Below, in pieces: positions 32,840 to 41,961 of a stretch of DNA of 64,000 nucleotides (the stretch's first letter is position 1; each line of letters opens with the position of its first letter). The DNA is taken from positions 1 to 64,000 of the forward strand of contig DDUR01000076.1 in the NCBI GenBank assembly GCA_002344895.1, given 5' to 3'. The notes under the pieces are model-generated. The model was not told the DNA's origin and searched no databases. It worked only from the letters and a program-made list of their open reading frames with translations. Origin of the DNA: Ignavibacteria bacterium UBA2333. Lineage in GTDB: Bacteria; Bacteroidota; Ignavibacteria; Kapaibacteriales; Kapaibacteriaceae. The position numbers were made by a program, and so were the translations under genes.

Positions 32840-35800
32840 ATGAATCGCACATCACTCGCCCTATCCTTCATGGCAGCAATGATTATTGTTCCCATGCTTG
32901 CCGAACTACCACCAGCCGTTGTGTCTATCGTAAACGCCCTACGTTCGTCCGATTCAACGGAGGTGAGAACACTTCCACAAACTGAACGTCCTCAAATACG
33001 CAGAACATCAATTGCACCACAGGTCTTTCTAGCAGGTGACGATGGCAACATCGTTCCCATGAAGATTCAGTCAATTGCCATCGACGTGAGTGTGCGTGGC
33101 ACTCTTGCGACAACAACGTATGACATGACGGTGAAAAACCCGCACAATCGTGTGCTTGAAGGTGAGTTTGAAATGCCCGTTGGAGACGGGCGTACCGTGT
33201 CTCGGTTTGGTCTCGACATCAATGGCAAACTGCGTGAGGCCGTTGTTGTGCGAAAGGAACTTGCACGCTCGGCATTTGAAGAGATTGTTCGACGCAAGGT
33301 TGATCCAGCTCTCATTGAACAAACGATTGGCAATACATTCCGAACACGGATCTATCCGATTCCAGCCCGAGGTACACGTCGTGTCGTGATAGCCGTGGAA
33401 CAGGAACTTCGTTCGTCAACAGCCGGCTTTGAGTATGACATTGCACTTGACTACTCCGACGTTGACACGTTTGCCTTCCATCTCGACGTTGATGCCTTTG
33501 CTTCACGTCCATCATTAACCGGTGCTGGTGTCGAATCTGTGTCGCTCACACCACGCGGACGGTACTATACAACGTCGTTCCGACGCTACAATACGTCGAT
33601 GCAGGGAATGATGACACTCGGAATTCCGATTACAGCGGGCTCGTTAACATCAACGGTTACATCCTGGAAGTCAAAACTCTACGCTGCAGCATGGATCTCC
33701 GTAAATCCAAGCCTGACTGAGCGAGCAACACCACGTACGATCACACTGCTCTGGGATGCATCACTCTCGGCACGTACGGCCGACCGCGACCTTGAGTTTG
33801 CCGTGCTTGATGGTTACTTCCGAACACTCAATAATGTTCGTGTTGACCTCGTAGCATTTTCCAATGACGTCCGTCCAACACGACAGTTTACCATACGAAA
33901 TGGTAACTGGTCTGATCTGCGCATGGCGCTTTCGCTTGAACCAGACGACGGTGCCACACAGCTTGGATCACTACCATTATCAACACTCCGCACGGACCTG
34001 GCCATCATCGTCAGTGATGGTGTGTCAACGTTTGGCAAACATATCCCGCCACCATCACGTGTGCCAACATATACAATGTCGTCATCGCCAAAAACACATC
34101 ACGTTGCGCTGACGGGAATTGCTGAACCGTCGGGAGGACTACACCTGAATCTCGCCACGACGGATTCGGCAACGGCTGTACGTGCGCTGCAGACAGTACC
34201 ACTTCGTGTCGAATCGATTGATGTTGTCTCAGGCCGTGTTGATTCGCTGACACGTCCACAGAGTATCACAGGCAATACTCTCACCATCTCAGGTATCCTT
34301 GTTTCGCCAACAGCAGAAATCGCCGTGCGGTTTGCACAGGGATCACTGGTTACATCAACCGAGACAATCTCACTCTCGTCTTCCACACTCGACACGAACA
34401 CCGCAGCTGCACGGCTCTTTGCCCGACATCAGTTACAGCTCCTCGAACGCGATCGATTTCGTAACGAAGAGGCCATTGCCGACATCGGCATGAACTTTTC
34501 CGTTGTTACTTCGGCAACGTCTCTTATTGTGCTTGAGTTGGCGTCGGACTATGCAAAACATGGTATCGAACCACCAACGAACGAACCTGAGCTCGTACGC
34601 GAATATGCTGCACTTCGGCAGCGCGCCATTGAAGATGCCGCCTTTCTTGATTCACTTCACTCCCAGACCGTTCGTCAGCTTGTTGCGCAACATCGCAAGT
34701 GGTTAACGAAGCAGTTTGATACATCAAACAGAGTATACTCTACACAATCCGGTACAGCAGAAGCTACATCCGCTCGAGAATCTGCTCGAAATGATCAAAC
34801 ACGCGCTCGAATCGCTCGGGACAAAGTAGCATCGGCATTGTCACTCCAACCTGGAATCAGAGCTGAAGGAAAGGGCTCCTTTGATATTCGTGGGAGTAGA
34901 ACGACCGAAACACAAGTTCTGGTTGAGGGCCTGGAGGTTACAGATACAGTTGTTGGAGGCCTTCTTGGCGATGTATCGAACATTAGTATGATGATGCCCT
35001 CTCCATATATTGACTATGAGGTTACTGAGGAGGTCATTGGATTGGATTCCAAGGATGATCGTGTCTCAGGAGAAAACGACAGAACCGTCGTAAAGCCGGC
35101 TGATCGGGAAACTGGACTTCCACGGACGTATTCAGACTACCTTCAGCATCGCCCGCAAACGGCCGCTCTTCCAATGTACTATTTGGCCGTTGCCGACTCA
35201 CTCCATAAGTCTGGTCAGCGCACAGAGGCACTGCGTGTTGCAAGTAATCTCGCTGAACTCGCCAGCGAAGATGCCGGTCTCCTGCGAGTCCTGGGTCACA
35301 GACTACGTCAATGGTCGATGTATGACGTTGCCGTAATGGTGTTTGATGACGTTCGGCGTATTCGTGGTGAAGAGCCGCAATCCTGGCGCGATCTTGCCCT
35401 AGCCTACGACGGAGCTGGACACCATCAGGATGCAGTAAACATGCTGTATGCCGCAGCACAGCGTCGTTGGGATGGTCGTTTCCCGGAGATTGAACTCATC
35501 CTGCTTACAGAGATGAATCACATCATCGGTAAACATCGCAAACAACTTCAACTCGCCCACATCGATACATCAATGTACTTCGATGTTACAGCTGACGTTC
35601 GAGTTGTCCTTTCGTGGGATACCGACAACACAGACATTGACCTTTGGGTAACAGATCCAACAGGCGAACAGTGTTACTACGCGAACCCACGTACACAGAT
35701 TGGTGGCCGACTGTCGCGAGATCTAACGGGAGGTTATGGTCCTGAGGAGTTCTTCCTTCGTACTGCAATTCGCGGACAATATGCCGTGCAATTCAGGTTC

Positions 35801-35953
35801 TTCTCGAACAGTCAACAACGAATCTCCGGCCCAACACTCGTCACCGTTGATGTTTATCGGAACTACGGACGTCCCAATGAAACTCGTGAAACACGCACGT
35901 TCCCGGTGAGCGGAGTTTCGCAGATGGTTGACGTCAACGCGATTACACACTGA
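32840..35953 (+). CDS. VIT-domain protein with TonB-plug-like segment and DUF2135 domain
   Basis: 1037 residues. After a signal-anchor stretch come a VIT domain (about 75-200: IQSIAIDVSVRGTLATTTYD, FGLDINGKLREAVVV) and a region like the VWA fold (FSNDVRPTRQF, TDLAIIVSDGVSTFG). Residues about 660-720 (VASALSLQPGIRAEGKGSFD, IRGSRTTETQVLVEGLEVT) look like the plug of TonB-dependent receptors. TPR-like helices follow (about 770-880). The C-terminus is a DUF2135 domain (DTDNTDIDLWVTDPTGEQ, GGYGPEEFFLRTAIRGQYAV). Predicted envelope protein; function unknown. It is downstream of the sigma/T9SS cassette by 12 nt, so may be in its operon. Confidence 0.8.
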   Translation: MNRTSLALSFMAAMIIVPMLAELPPAVVSIVNALRSSDSTEVRTLPQTERPQIRRTSIAPQVFLAGDDGNIVPMKIQSIAIDVSVRGTLATTTYDMTVKNPHNRVLEGEFEMPVGDGRTVSRFGLDINGKLREAVVVRKELARSAFEEIVRRKVDPALIEQTIGNTFRTRIYPIPARGTRRVVIAVEQELRSSTAGFEYDIALDYSDVDTFAFHLDVDAFASRPSLTGAGVESVSLTPRGRYYTTSFRRYNTSMQGMMTLGIPITAGSLTSTVTSWKSKLYAAAWISVNPSLTERATPRTITLLWDASLSARTADRDLEFAVLDGYFRTLNNVRVDLVAFSNDVRPTRQFTIRNGNWSDLRMALSLEPDDGATQLGSLPLSTLRTDLAIIVSDGVSTFGKHIPPPSRVPTYTMSSSPKTHHVALTGIAEPSGGLHLNLATTDSATAVRALQTVPLRVESIDVVSGRVDSLTRPQSITGNTLTISGILVSPTAEIAVRFAQGSLVTSTETISLSSSTLDTNTAAARLFARHQLQLLERDRFRNEEAIADIGMNFSVVTSATSLIVLELASDYAKHGIEPPTNEPELVREYAALRQRAIEDAAFLDSLHSQTVRQLVAQHRKWLTKQFDTSNRVYSTQSGTAEATSARESARNDQTRARIARDKVASALSLQPGIRAEGKGSFDIRGSRTTETQVLVEGLEVTDTVVGGLLGDVSNISMMMPSPYIDYEVTEEVIGLDSKDDRVSGENDRTVVKPADRETGLPRTYSDYLQHRPQTAALPMYYLAVADSLHKSGQRTEALRVASNLAELASEDAGLLRVLGHRLRQWSMYDVAVMVFDDVRRIRGEEPQSWRDLALAYDGAGHHQDAVNMLYAAAQRRWDGRFPEIELILLTEMNHIIGKHRKQLQLAHIDTSMYFDVTADVRVVLSWDTDNTDIDLWVTDPTGEQCYYANPRTQIGGRLSRDLTGGYGPEEFFLRTAIRGQYAVQFRFFSNSQQRISGPTLVTVDVYRNYGRPNETRETRTFPVSGVSQMVDVNAITH

Positions 35954-36036
35954 CAGCAAACCATCCTTGGTTGCTGACAAGTTGTAGGGTTAAAAAGATG
36001 ATGTAAGGGGTGGACGTACTGATCTACACTACTCTG

Positions 36037-36909
36037 TTACCGTTGTTTACGACGGCGTGAGACGTAGAGGTCAAGTCCACCCTTGCCTCCTGGCCGATCT
36101 GATGCAAACACAAACGATCCATCAGGCAAAAGAGCAGCATCACTATCATCAAACTCGCTATTCATCCATTCTAACGGCTCCGGCTCTTGCCAGGAGCCGT
36201 TTCTGTAGACGGTCAGAAAGAGGTCGTATCCGCCCTTACCTCCGTATCCATTACTGGCATAAACAAGAGAATCCTGACCAATAAACCGTGGTGATATTTC
36301 GTGACCAAAGGAGTTTACAATGTCACTTAAGGGCTGTGGTTCGGACCATGTTCGATCATTACGCCGCTCGCTGATCCAGAGATCGAGCCCCTTTTCGCCC
36401 CCTACCCGTTCCATACTCACGACGAGACGTGTTCCGTCGGAGTTCACAGCAGGATGTGAGCAGAAAAACTCACCTGCAAGACCGTCAACCGGACGTCCAG
36501 CATTCAGACTACCATTATCGCGTAGAACACTCACAATGCCAGGGAATGACTGTCGTTGCCGACGCATAAACACAGCGCCGTATGCCTCACCATCACGGGT
36601 AAAGGTCACAAAGGCCCGGTGCTGTCCTTCCTCGTTAAATGTTCCGGCAGCAGGTCGTATGTCCGTATTGTCCGCTACTGCACAGCAATACACCATGGCC
36701 CATCCTGTTCGCTCACTGGTAAACATGAGTTTACCTGTAAACGGATCCCACGATGGTGCATAGTCATCCCCCTCACTATTCAGCGCTTCAAAGGCGAGCG
36801 GTGCTTCATAGTCGTGATCGTCGGTAACCTCCCGCGTTGTAACCTGCGCTCGAAGTGAGATCGTAACGGAAACAAGACAGACGAGAAGAAGGATTCGCCG
36901 ACTGAACAT
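36037..36909 (-). CDS. exported PD40/TolB-like beta-propeller protein
   Basis: 290 residues with a signal peptide (about 1-22, ILLLVCLVSVTISLRA). WD40-like PD40 repeats follow: YAPSWDPFTGKLMFTSERTG, HPAVNSDGTRLVVSMERVGG, ISPRFIGQDSLVYASNGYGG, DAALLPDGSFVFASDRPGGK. Such proteins sit in the periplasm; many Bacteroidota fuse them to OmpA domains, but this one has none. ATG at 36909 shares a base with the queE stop (or GTG 36912, overlapping 4 nt). Confidence 0.75.
   Translation of the reverse strand: MFSRRILLLVCLVSVTISLRAQVTTREVTDDHDYEAPLAFEALNSEGDDYAPSWDPFTGKLMFTSERTGWAMVYCCAVADNTDIRPAAGTFNEEGQHRAFVTFTRDGEAYGAVFMRRQRQSFPGIVSVLRDNGSLNAGRPVDGLAGEFFCSHPAVNSDGTRLVVSMERVGGEKGLDLWISERRNDRTWSEPQPLSDIVNSFGHEISPRFIGQDSLVYASNGYGGKGGYDLFLTVYRNGSWQEPEPLEWMNSEFDDSDAALLPDGSFVFASDRPGGKGGLDLYVSRRRKQR
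36387..36403 (-). repeat. tandem AGGGGGC/AAGGGGC motif, 10-bp period
   Basis: Minus strand AGGGGGC-GAA-AAGGGGC in the PD40 gene, encoding GGEKG. Confidence 0.7.
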
Positions 36910-37613
36910 CACACACCTCGTTGTGAAGGGTTCCAGATGAACTTGTGGAGTTGCAACTGGAAACGGACGTTCAAACGGTCCTCAAGGATCCATCCTACGA
37001 GGTCGACGGGGGTAAGTTTGTCGAAGACTGTTGAGAACAGGACAACAGCCGTTCGCTCCGTGAGGTTGTGCTCTTGTACGAGGTCTCGCGCCCATTCGTA
37101 ATCACGACGCGAGGCAATAACAAACTTTACTTCGTCGTGAGGACGGAGGACATTGAGATTTTCATACCGATTCAGTGGCATCATTTTTGAGTCTGGACAT
37201 TTCATGTCGATGATACGTATCACTCGTTCATCAACAAATGAAACGTCGATGTGACCACCGGTCTCAATTGCGACGGTATATCCAGCGTCACAGAACATCG
37301 ACATAAGTGGCATTACACCGAATTGTTCAAGAGGCTCACCACCCGTAAACTCTACAAACGGACAATCGAAGGATGCCACTTCCTCAAGGATCTGTTGTCC
37401 TGTTACTGTCCGTTCCGGATATCGTGAGTCAAGTGCATACGGTGTGTCGCACCATGAACATCGAAGTTTACAGCCTTGGAGGCGAACAAAGACACAACGT
37501 TCACCCGCACGTAAACCTTCGCCCTGGACACTGTGGAAAATCTCACTGAGTCCGAACGTGAGTTCGAGCGGATCCGTCGTTGGTATTGTTTCGGCCGTCG
37601 GCTGGACGATCAT
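36909..37613 (-). CDS. queE: 7-carboxy-7-deazaguanine synthase
   Basis: 234 residues, radical SAM enzyme of queuosine precursor synthesis that converts carboxytetrahydropterin to carboxydeazaguanine. The cluster motif is CKLRCSWCDT (Cys-x3-Cys-x2-Cys), with FTGGEPLEQFG for SAM. The start region FHSVQGEGLRAGERCVFVRL is typical. Its start codon lies 4 nt after a TAnnTTTG element, so its mRNA may be leaderless. It sits after recG on the minus strand. Confidence 0.92.
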   Translation of the reverse strand: MIVQPTAETIPTTDPLELTFGLSEIFHSVQGEGLRAGERCVFVRLQGCKLRCSWCDTPYALDSRYPERTVTGQQILEEVASFDCPFVEFTGGEPLEQFGVMPLMSMFCDAGYTVAIETGGHIDVSFVDERVIRIIDMKCPDSKMMPLNRYENLNVLRPHDEVKFVIASRRDYEWARDLVQEHNLTERTAVVLFSTVFDKLTPVDLVGWILEDRLNVRFQLQLHKFIWNPSQRGV

Positions 37614-37617
37614 ATCA

Positions 37618-37625
37618 CAAAGATA
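37618..37625 (-). promoter_or_regulatory. TAnnTTTG promoter element for queE
   Basis: Minus-strand TATCTTTG, 4 nt before the queE ATG and 19 nt after the recG stop. Confidence 0.55.
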
Positions 37626-37643
37626 CGAGGACTGTTGTCGACG

Positions 37644-39875
37644 TCAGGCCACGGACATAAACGCCGCAGAACCATCAAACAACCTCAGTAGTCGGTCCTT
37701 GACGATAGCATGTTCCGGTCGTATCAATTTGGGATCGGAGCCAAGCAATGCAAATGCCTCCCGACGCGCCTCGGCAATGATGTCGACATCCGAGGCGAGA
37801 TCCGTAAACACAAAGTCCGGGAGTCCACTTTGTCGTGTACCCAATACATCACCGGGTCCACGAAGCCGCATATCCACTTCGGCAATCACAAATCCATCCG
37901 TCGTCTCTTCCATCGTGCGTAATCGAACAACGGCAGCAGCACGTTCTTCAGCAGCATTCGTTGCAGAAACCTTGTAACGGAACTCGTCCTTTGTTGCCAG
38001 GAAACACGTTGAAACATGTGCACCACGTCCAACGCGCCCACGTAACTGGTGCAGCTGCGATAGTCCAAAACGATCAGCATTCTCGATCAGCATAACAGTG
38101 GCATTCGGAACATCGATTCCAACCTCGATAACTGTCGTTGCCACCAGGACGTCATATTCCTTTTGAAGAAAGGCCTTCATGGCATCTTCCTTCTCATACC
38201 ACAACATCTGGCCATGCAACAAACCAACCTTCAGGTCGGGAAACACTTCCTGCGAAAGGTATTCATGGTGTTCGACGGCACTTTTCAGGTTGAGCTTCTC
38301 ACTTTTTTCGACCAACGGGTAGACGATGTATGCCTGGCGGCCTTCGTGGACCTGCTGTCGGATATGATCGAAGACGCCAGGTAATCGCGACTCAAACACA
38401 ATGTGTGTGCGGATGGGTGATCGATGTTTTGGTAGTTCGTCGATAACACTCACGTCGAGGTCGCCGTAGACGGTCATCGATAATGTCCGTGGTATTGGTG
38501 TTGCCGACATAACAAGGATATGGGGCGTAAGGGGCTGTTCACCGTGTGATTGTATCCCAAGTCGTCGTAACTCTGCTCGTTGTGCAACACCAAATCGGTG
38601 CTGCTCATCAATAACAATTAGTCCAAGTTTATGATAGTCTACATTCGCCTCGAAGAGTGCATGTGTGCCGACAATTACATTTGCCTCGCCCGAAACGATC
38701 TTGTCAAGTACTTCTCGACGTGCTCGTTTCCGCTGTCCACCAACAAGTTGAACAACGCGTGTATCCGTACCGTCAAATAGTTTTGTCAATGACTGATAGT
38801 GCTGCTCTGCGAGGATCTCCGTTGGCGCCATGATGAGGGCTTGATAACCATTGTCAACGGCACTCAACATACAGAGTGCAGCTACGATGGTTTTACCTGA
38901 GCCAACATCACCTTGTAACAGACGATTCATCGGAGCACCGGACGTCATGTCGGTCATGATCTCATGAATCACGCGTCGCTGCGCACCCGTAAGTTCATAT
39001 GGCAACTGTTCTACAACAGTTCGTGCACGTGGGCTCTTTGATTGCCACGGTAATCCCCTCTCGGGACGGCGGCGTGAGTTGTGGCGTGCTGCAAGTAGGA
39101 GCTCGAATAAGAAGAGCTCTTCAAACTTCATTCTGCGTAACGCTGTTGTTACGCGTGACATGGACGTTGGCAGGTGGAGCTCACGCAGTGCCTCTGCATG
39201 ACCGAGGAATCCATATCTCCGGACAAGTTCTTCAGGAAGTGGGTCTGTAGCCAAAGCGAGTGCATCGTCAATCACGGTGGCAACAAGATGACGCATCACC
39301 TTCATGGTGATACCCGACGTCACCATACGCTGGCTTAATCGATACTTGGGAAGAATTCCTCCAGACGTAAAGGTAACGAGGTCCTCTTCATCAATTTTTT
39401 GAACATCGGGATGATGGAATGACAACTCACCCCATCGTTGATCATAGTCAGGGTTTCCGGAGACAAGGTACATCTGCCCCTTTTCCAGCCCCTTTCGATG
39501 CCAATCGATGGCATTCCAGAAAACGAGTGAAGCTCGGGCACGAGAATGATCGGTCACATAGACCTTTAACATCCTACGGCCCCTGCCAACGGTCTGCTCA
39601 TGTACGTCAATGACCGTGACTAGGACAGACGTCTCAGCTGTATACCGAACAGCCATCGACGCATCAACCGTCCACAGATCTGGTCGTCGTAGTGTCTCTA
39701 CGAGTGACGCAAGAGATGGCGCTGCCGATCGCTCTACATATCCATAGGGCGCACGGAGCACAACGTCAGCAGGCGTTACAATACCCTCGTCTGCCAGCGC
39801 TTGGGCACGTCGAGGGCCAATACCCTTTACGTACGTGAGTGGCAGCTCTGTCCGTTGTAACGCAGTGTCAGCCAT
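37644..39875 (-). CDS. recG: ATP-dependent DNA helicase RecG
   Basis: 743 residues. It remodels stalled forks and branched DNA. The N-terminal wedge (OB fold, about 55-160) precedes helicase motifs: LLQGDVGSGKTIVAALCML (I), VIDEQHRFG (DEQH box II), VMSATPIPRTLSMTVYG (III), VATTVIEVGIDVPNATVM and QLRGRVGRGAHVSTC (VI). Length is normal, slightly long. Downstream of ilvE by 10 nt in the same direction. Confidence 0.95.
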   Translation of the reverse strand: MADTALQRTELPLTYVKGIGPRRAQALADEGIVTPADVVLRAPYGYVERSAAPSLASLVETLRRPDLWTVDASMAVRYTAETSVLVTVIDVHEQTVGRGRRMLKVYVTDHSRARASLVFWNAIDWHRKGLEKGQMYLVSGNPDYDQRWGELSFHHPDVQKIDEEDLVTFTSGGILPKYRLSQRMVTSGITMKVMRHLVATVIDDALALATDPLPEELVRRYGFLGHAEALRELHLPTSMSRVTTALRRMKFEELFLFELLLAARHNSRRRPERGLPWQSKSPRARTVVEQLPYELTGAQRRVIHEIMTDMTSGAPMNRLLQGDVGSGKTIVAALCMLSAVDNGYQALIMAPTEILAEQHYQSLTKLFDGTDTRVVQLVGGQRKRARREVLDKIVSGEANVIVGTHALFEANVDYHKLGLIVIDEQHRFGVAQRAELRRLGIQSHGEQPLTPHILVMSATPIPRTLSMTVYGDLDVSVIDELPKHRSPIRTHIVFESRLPGVFDHIRQQVHEGRQAYIVYPLVEKSEKLNLKSAVEHHEYLSQEVFPDLKVGLLHGQMLWYEKEDAMKAFLQKEYDVLVATTVIEVGIDVPNATVMLIENADRFGLSQLHQLRGRVGRGAHVSTCFLATKDEFRYKVSATNAAEERAAAVVRLRTMEETTDGFVIAEVDMRLRGPGDVLGTRQSGLPDFVFTDLASDVDIIAEARREAFALLGSDPKLIRPEHAIVKDRLLRLFDGSAAFMSVA
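38520..38535 (+). repeat. tandem ATGGGGC/AAGGGGC motif, 9-bp period
   Basis: ATGGGGC-GT-AAGGGGC, first copy in recG; coding strand QPLTPH. Confidence 0.75.
39476..39494 (-). repeat. tandem AAGGGGC motif, 12-bp period
   Basis: Minus strand AAGGGGC-TGGAA-AAGGGGC, second copy in recG, encoding KGLEKGQ. Confidence 0.7.
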
Positions 39876-39885
39876 ACAGGCACCG

Positions 39886-40956
39886 TCAGACGGCTGCTAC
39901 GGATTCACCAACGATGTTCATCCATCCGTAGGGATCGTCAACGTGTCCAAATCGAATGTCATTAAGACGTCGTTTAATATCAAACATGATAGCTTCTGGC
40001 TGAACGTCCAGAACATGTTCCACACCATCAACGGTTATCGATCCGATTGGCGCTACACTTGCTGCAGTGCCGATTCCAAATGCTTCGGTGACAGTTCCAT
40101 TGGCAATTCCCGCAGCCAGTTCGTCAACACTGATGGCACGTTCTTCCACGGTGAGTCCGCTGTCACGTGCAATTGTTAAAACACTGTCACGCGTCACACC
40201 ATCAAGGATCGTGTCAGTGAGTGCAGGTGTTACCAGTGCTCCGTTAATAATAAAGGCAAGGTTCATCGTGCCCGACTCTTCAACGTGATCATGGTTTATG
40301 GCGTCTGTCCAGATAACCTGATCAAACCCTTCCTGGTTGGCAAGTTTTGTTGGATACATAGCAGCGGCATAGTTACCACCACACTTTGCGGAACCCGTAC
40401 CACCAGGTGCCGCACGTGAGTAGGTACGCTCAACCTTTACACGCAGAGGTTTTTGGTATAAGGGGCGAAACGGGCCACCAATTACGAGGAAGAGATACTC
40501 ATCCGCTGGTTTAACACCCATCCGCTCTTCACTGGCGAACATAAACGGACGCAAGTATAACGTTGAATCAGGTCCATTAGGTACCCAATCACGCTCAACA
40601 TCAACAAACGTGTGGACGGCGTCTGCAAAGAGGTCGTAGGGCACCTCAGGCATACACATCCGCACAAGCGACTTGTTAAACCGTTCGTGATGACGGTCGG
40701 TGCGGAATACCGCTATTCGTTCATCAACACGCCGATATGCCTTCATTCCCTCAAACACGATCTGGGCATAGTGAAGGCCCAACGCAAATGGAGCAATGGG
40801 GATTGGTCGATACGGTTGAATACGAGCCTTCCGCCACTCACCATGTGCAAACTCGGCGATAAACATGTGGTCGGACGGTGTATTTGTCAGACGGCTATGT
40901 CGAACGGCTTCAACATCCAGTCGTGGTGTTGATGTTCTGTCGACGGGGATTGACAT
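39886..40956 (-). CDS. ilvE: branched-chain amino acid aminotransferase
   Basis: 356 residues, class IV PLP enzyme that interconverts Leu/Ile/Val and their keto acids. It fits the eukaryotic-like type II family: FAHGEWRKARIQPYRPI, FEGMKAYR, PEVPYDLFADAV, PLRVKVERTYSRAAPGGTGS, and the PLP lysine in CGGNYAAAMYPTKLANQEG. ESGTMNLAFII and GVTRDSVLTIA follow. The start is MSIPVDRTSTP at 40956, 37 nt after a TAnnTTTG element; the longer frame to 41061 would include the promoter. Confidence 0.93.
   Translation of the reverse strand: MSIPVDRTSTPRLDVEAVRHSRLTNTPSDHMFIAEFAHGEWRKARIQPYRPIPIAPFALGLHYAQIVFEGMKAYRRVDERIAVFRTDRHHERFNKSLVRMCMPEVPYDLFADAVHTFVDVERDWVPNGPDSTLYLRPFMFASEERMGVKPADEYLFLVIGGPFRPLYQKPLRVKVERTYSRAAPGGTGSAKCGGNYAAAMYPTKLANQEGFDQVIWTDAINHDHVEESGTMNLAFIINGALVTPALTDTILDGVTRDSVLTIARDSGLTVEERAISVDELAAGIANGTVTEAFGIGTAASVAPIGSITVDGVEHVLDVQPEAIMFDIKRRLNDIRFGHVDDPYGWMNIVGESVAAV
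40460..40475 (+). repeat. tandem AAGGGGC/AACGGGC motif, 9-bp period
   Basis: AAGGGGC-GA-AACGGGC in ilvE, one mismatch in the second half-site; coding strand GPFRPLY. Confidence 0.6.
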
Positions 40957-40993
40957 GGACGGTTCCTCGTGAAAATGGTTGCCGGGGGGCCCA

Positions 40994-41001
40994 CAAAGGT
41001 A
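40994..41001 (-). promoter_or_regulatory. TAnnTTTG promoter element for ilvE
   Basis: Minus-strand TACCTTTG, 37 nt before the ilvE ATG and just after the DUF547 gene. Confidence 0.55.
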
Positions 41002-41015
41002 CGGAGGTATGGTGA

Positions 41016-41840
41016 TCAGGGCGACCCAGGTGGAGTGGGTGTTCGACGGGCTCGTCGCCACCGCTCAATTCGGTCGGCGATGACGATATGGAGTCCGTCA
41101 TGGTGTACTGCGAGGGCTGCCGCAACAAGAGGTGTTACATACGGCAAGGCCCACTGCACGAGAGAACCCCATTCCTTCGTGATCCGTTCTACATATGGCC
41201 GGAAAAAGCCGGAGAATTGAACGGTCTGTCGGCCAGGGTCGTAAAACAGAAATCGTTCACTTCTGAGTGTTCGGCGTAATAGGTCACGCTGTACGGTTGT
41301 GATGGTACGTGCTCGCGGTACGTGTGATGGGAACGGAGGATCTTCGGTACTACCGGATGCGAGAAAAACAATTGCTCGTGTGTCGTGAGCTGTTTGCAGG
41401 ATACTGTCGGTAAGATCTTCAACAGTTACGTGTTCCCCTGCCACAACAAACGTATCCTGACGAAAGAGCATTGAGTCCGATATGGTGGACCGATACCCTC
41501 GACGTGACGCCATCACCTGAGCTAGACAGGCATACCGAGCATTCACCCAGAATGCCAAACGCGCCAATGGGAAATAGCCATCCGGATGGGCGGTCTCCAT
41601 GGCTTGTCGATAATCTCGATAACAATCTGACAGAACAAGATCTGGATCAAGACGACCCTGAAAGAGTGAAGCGTGCCATAGCGAGTCAAAACTACCATGA
41701 TCTATGACGTCCGTTGTATCATCCAAACCAAACACAGGTCGGAGTGTCTGTGCAGTCAGATTCGAGGGAGTCGTGATCAGCACATTGACAAAAGCAATGA
41801 CGAAAACAATCACAACGCAGCAACGTTGAGAGTGATTCAT
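41016..41840 (-). CDS. exported DUF547 protein
   Basis: 274 residues. A signal peptide (about 1-30, VVIVFVIAFVNVLITT) is followed by a DUF547 domain (SYRQAMETAHPDGYFPLARL-like region, LAFWVNARYACLAQVMASRR, then CVxGHHxT-like VVAGEHVTVEDLTDSILQ, and RAIVFLASGSTEDPP). The fold is related to papain-like or transglutaminase-type proteins; its activity is unknown. ATG at 41840 is chosen because it starts the signal peptide; a longer frame to 41903 adds 21 unconvincing residues. Divergent from panC. Confidence 0.75.
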   Translation of the reverse strand: MNHSQRCCVVIVFVIAFVNVLITTPSNLTAQTLRPVFGLDDTTDVIDHGSFDSLWHASLFQGRLDPDLVLSDCYRDYRQAMETAHPDGYFPLARLAFWVNARYACLAQVMASRRGYRSTISDSMLFRQDTFVVAGEHVTVEDLTDSILQTAHDTRAIVFLASGSTEDPPFPSHVPRARTITTVQRDLLRRTLRSERFLFYDPGRQTVQFSGFFRPYVERITKEWGSLVQWALPYVTPLVAAALAVHHDGLHIVIADRIERWRRARRTPTPPGSP

Positions 41841-41961
41841 GATATGACATAACGTTGTGTCCATGGTATGGCAATGTGGTTTGACGATGTAGTTTCGTGA
41901 CAAGGTCGAAGATTTTTTCTTTGACGATCACGACTCAGACCTCTCACGATCACTGCACTTC

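Noticed and set aside
35954..35976. Hairpin CAGCAAACCA/TGGTTGCTG after the VIT gene as a terminator
   Set aside because: The stem has a bulge and no T-run follows on either strand, so I cannot call it with confidence.
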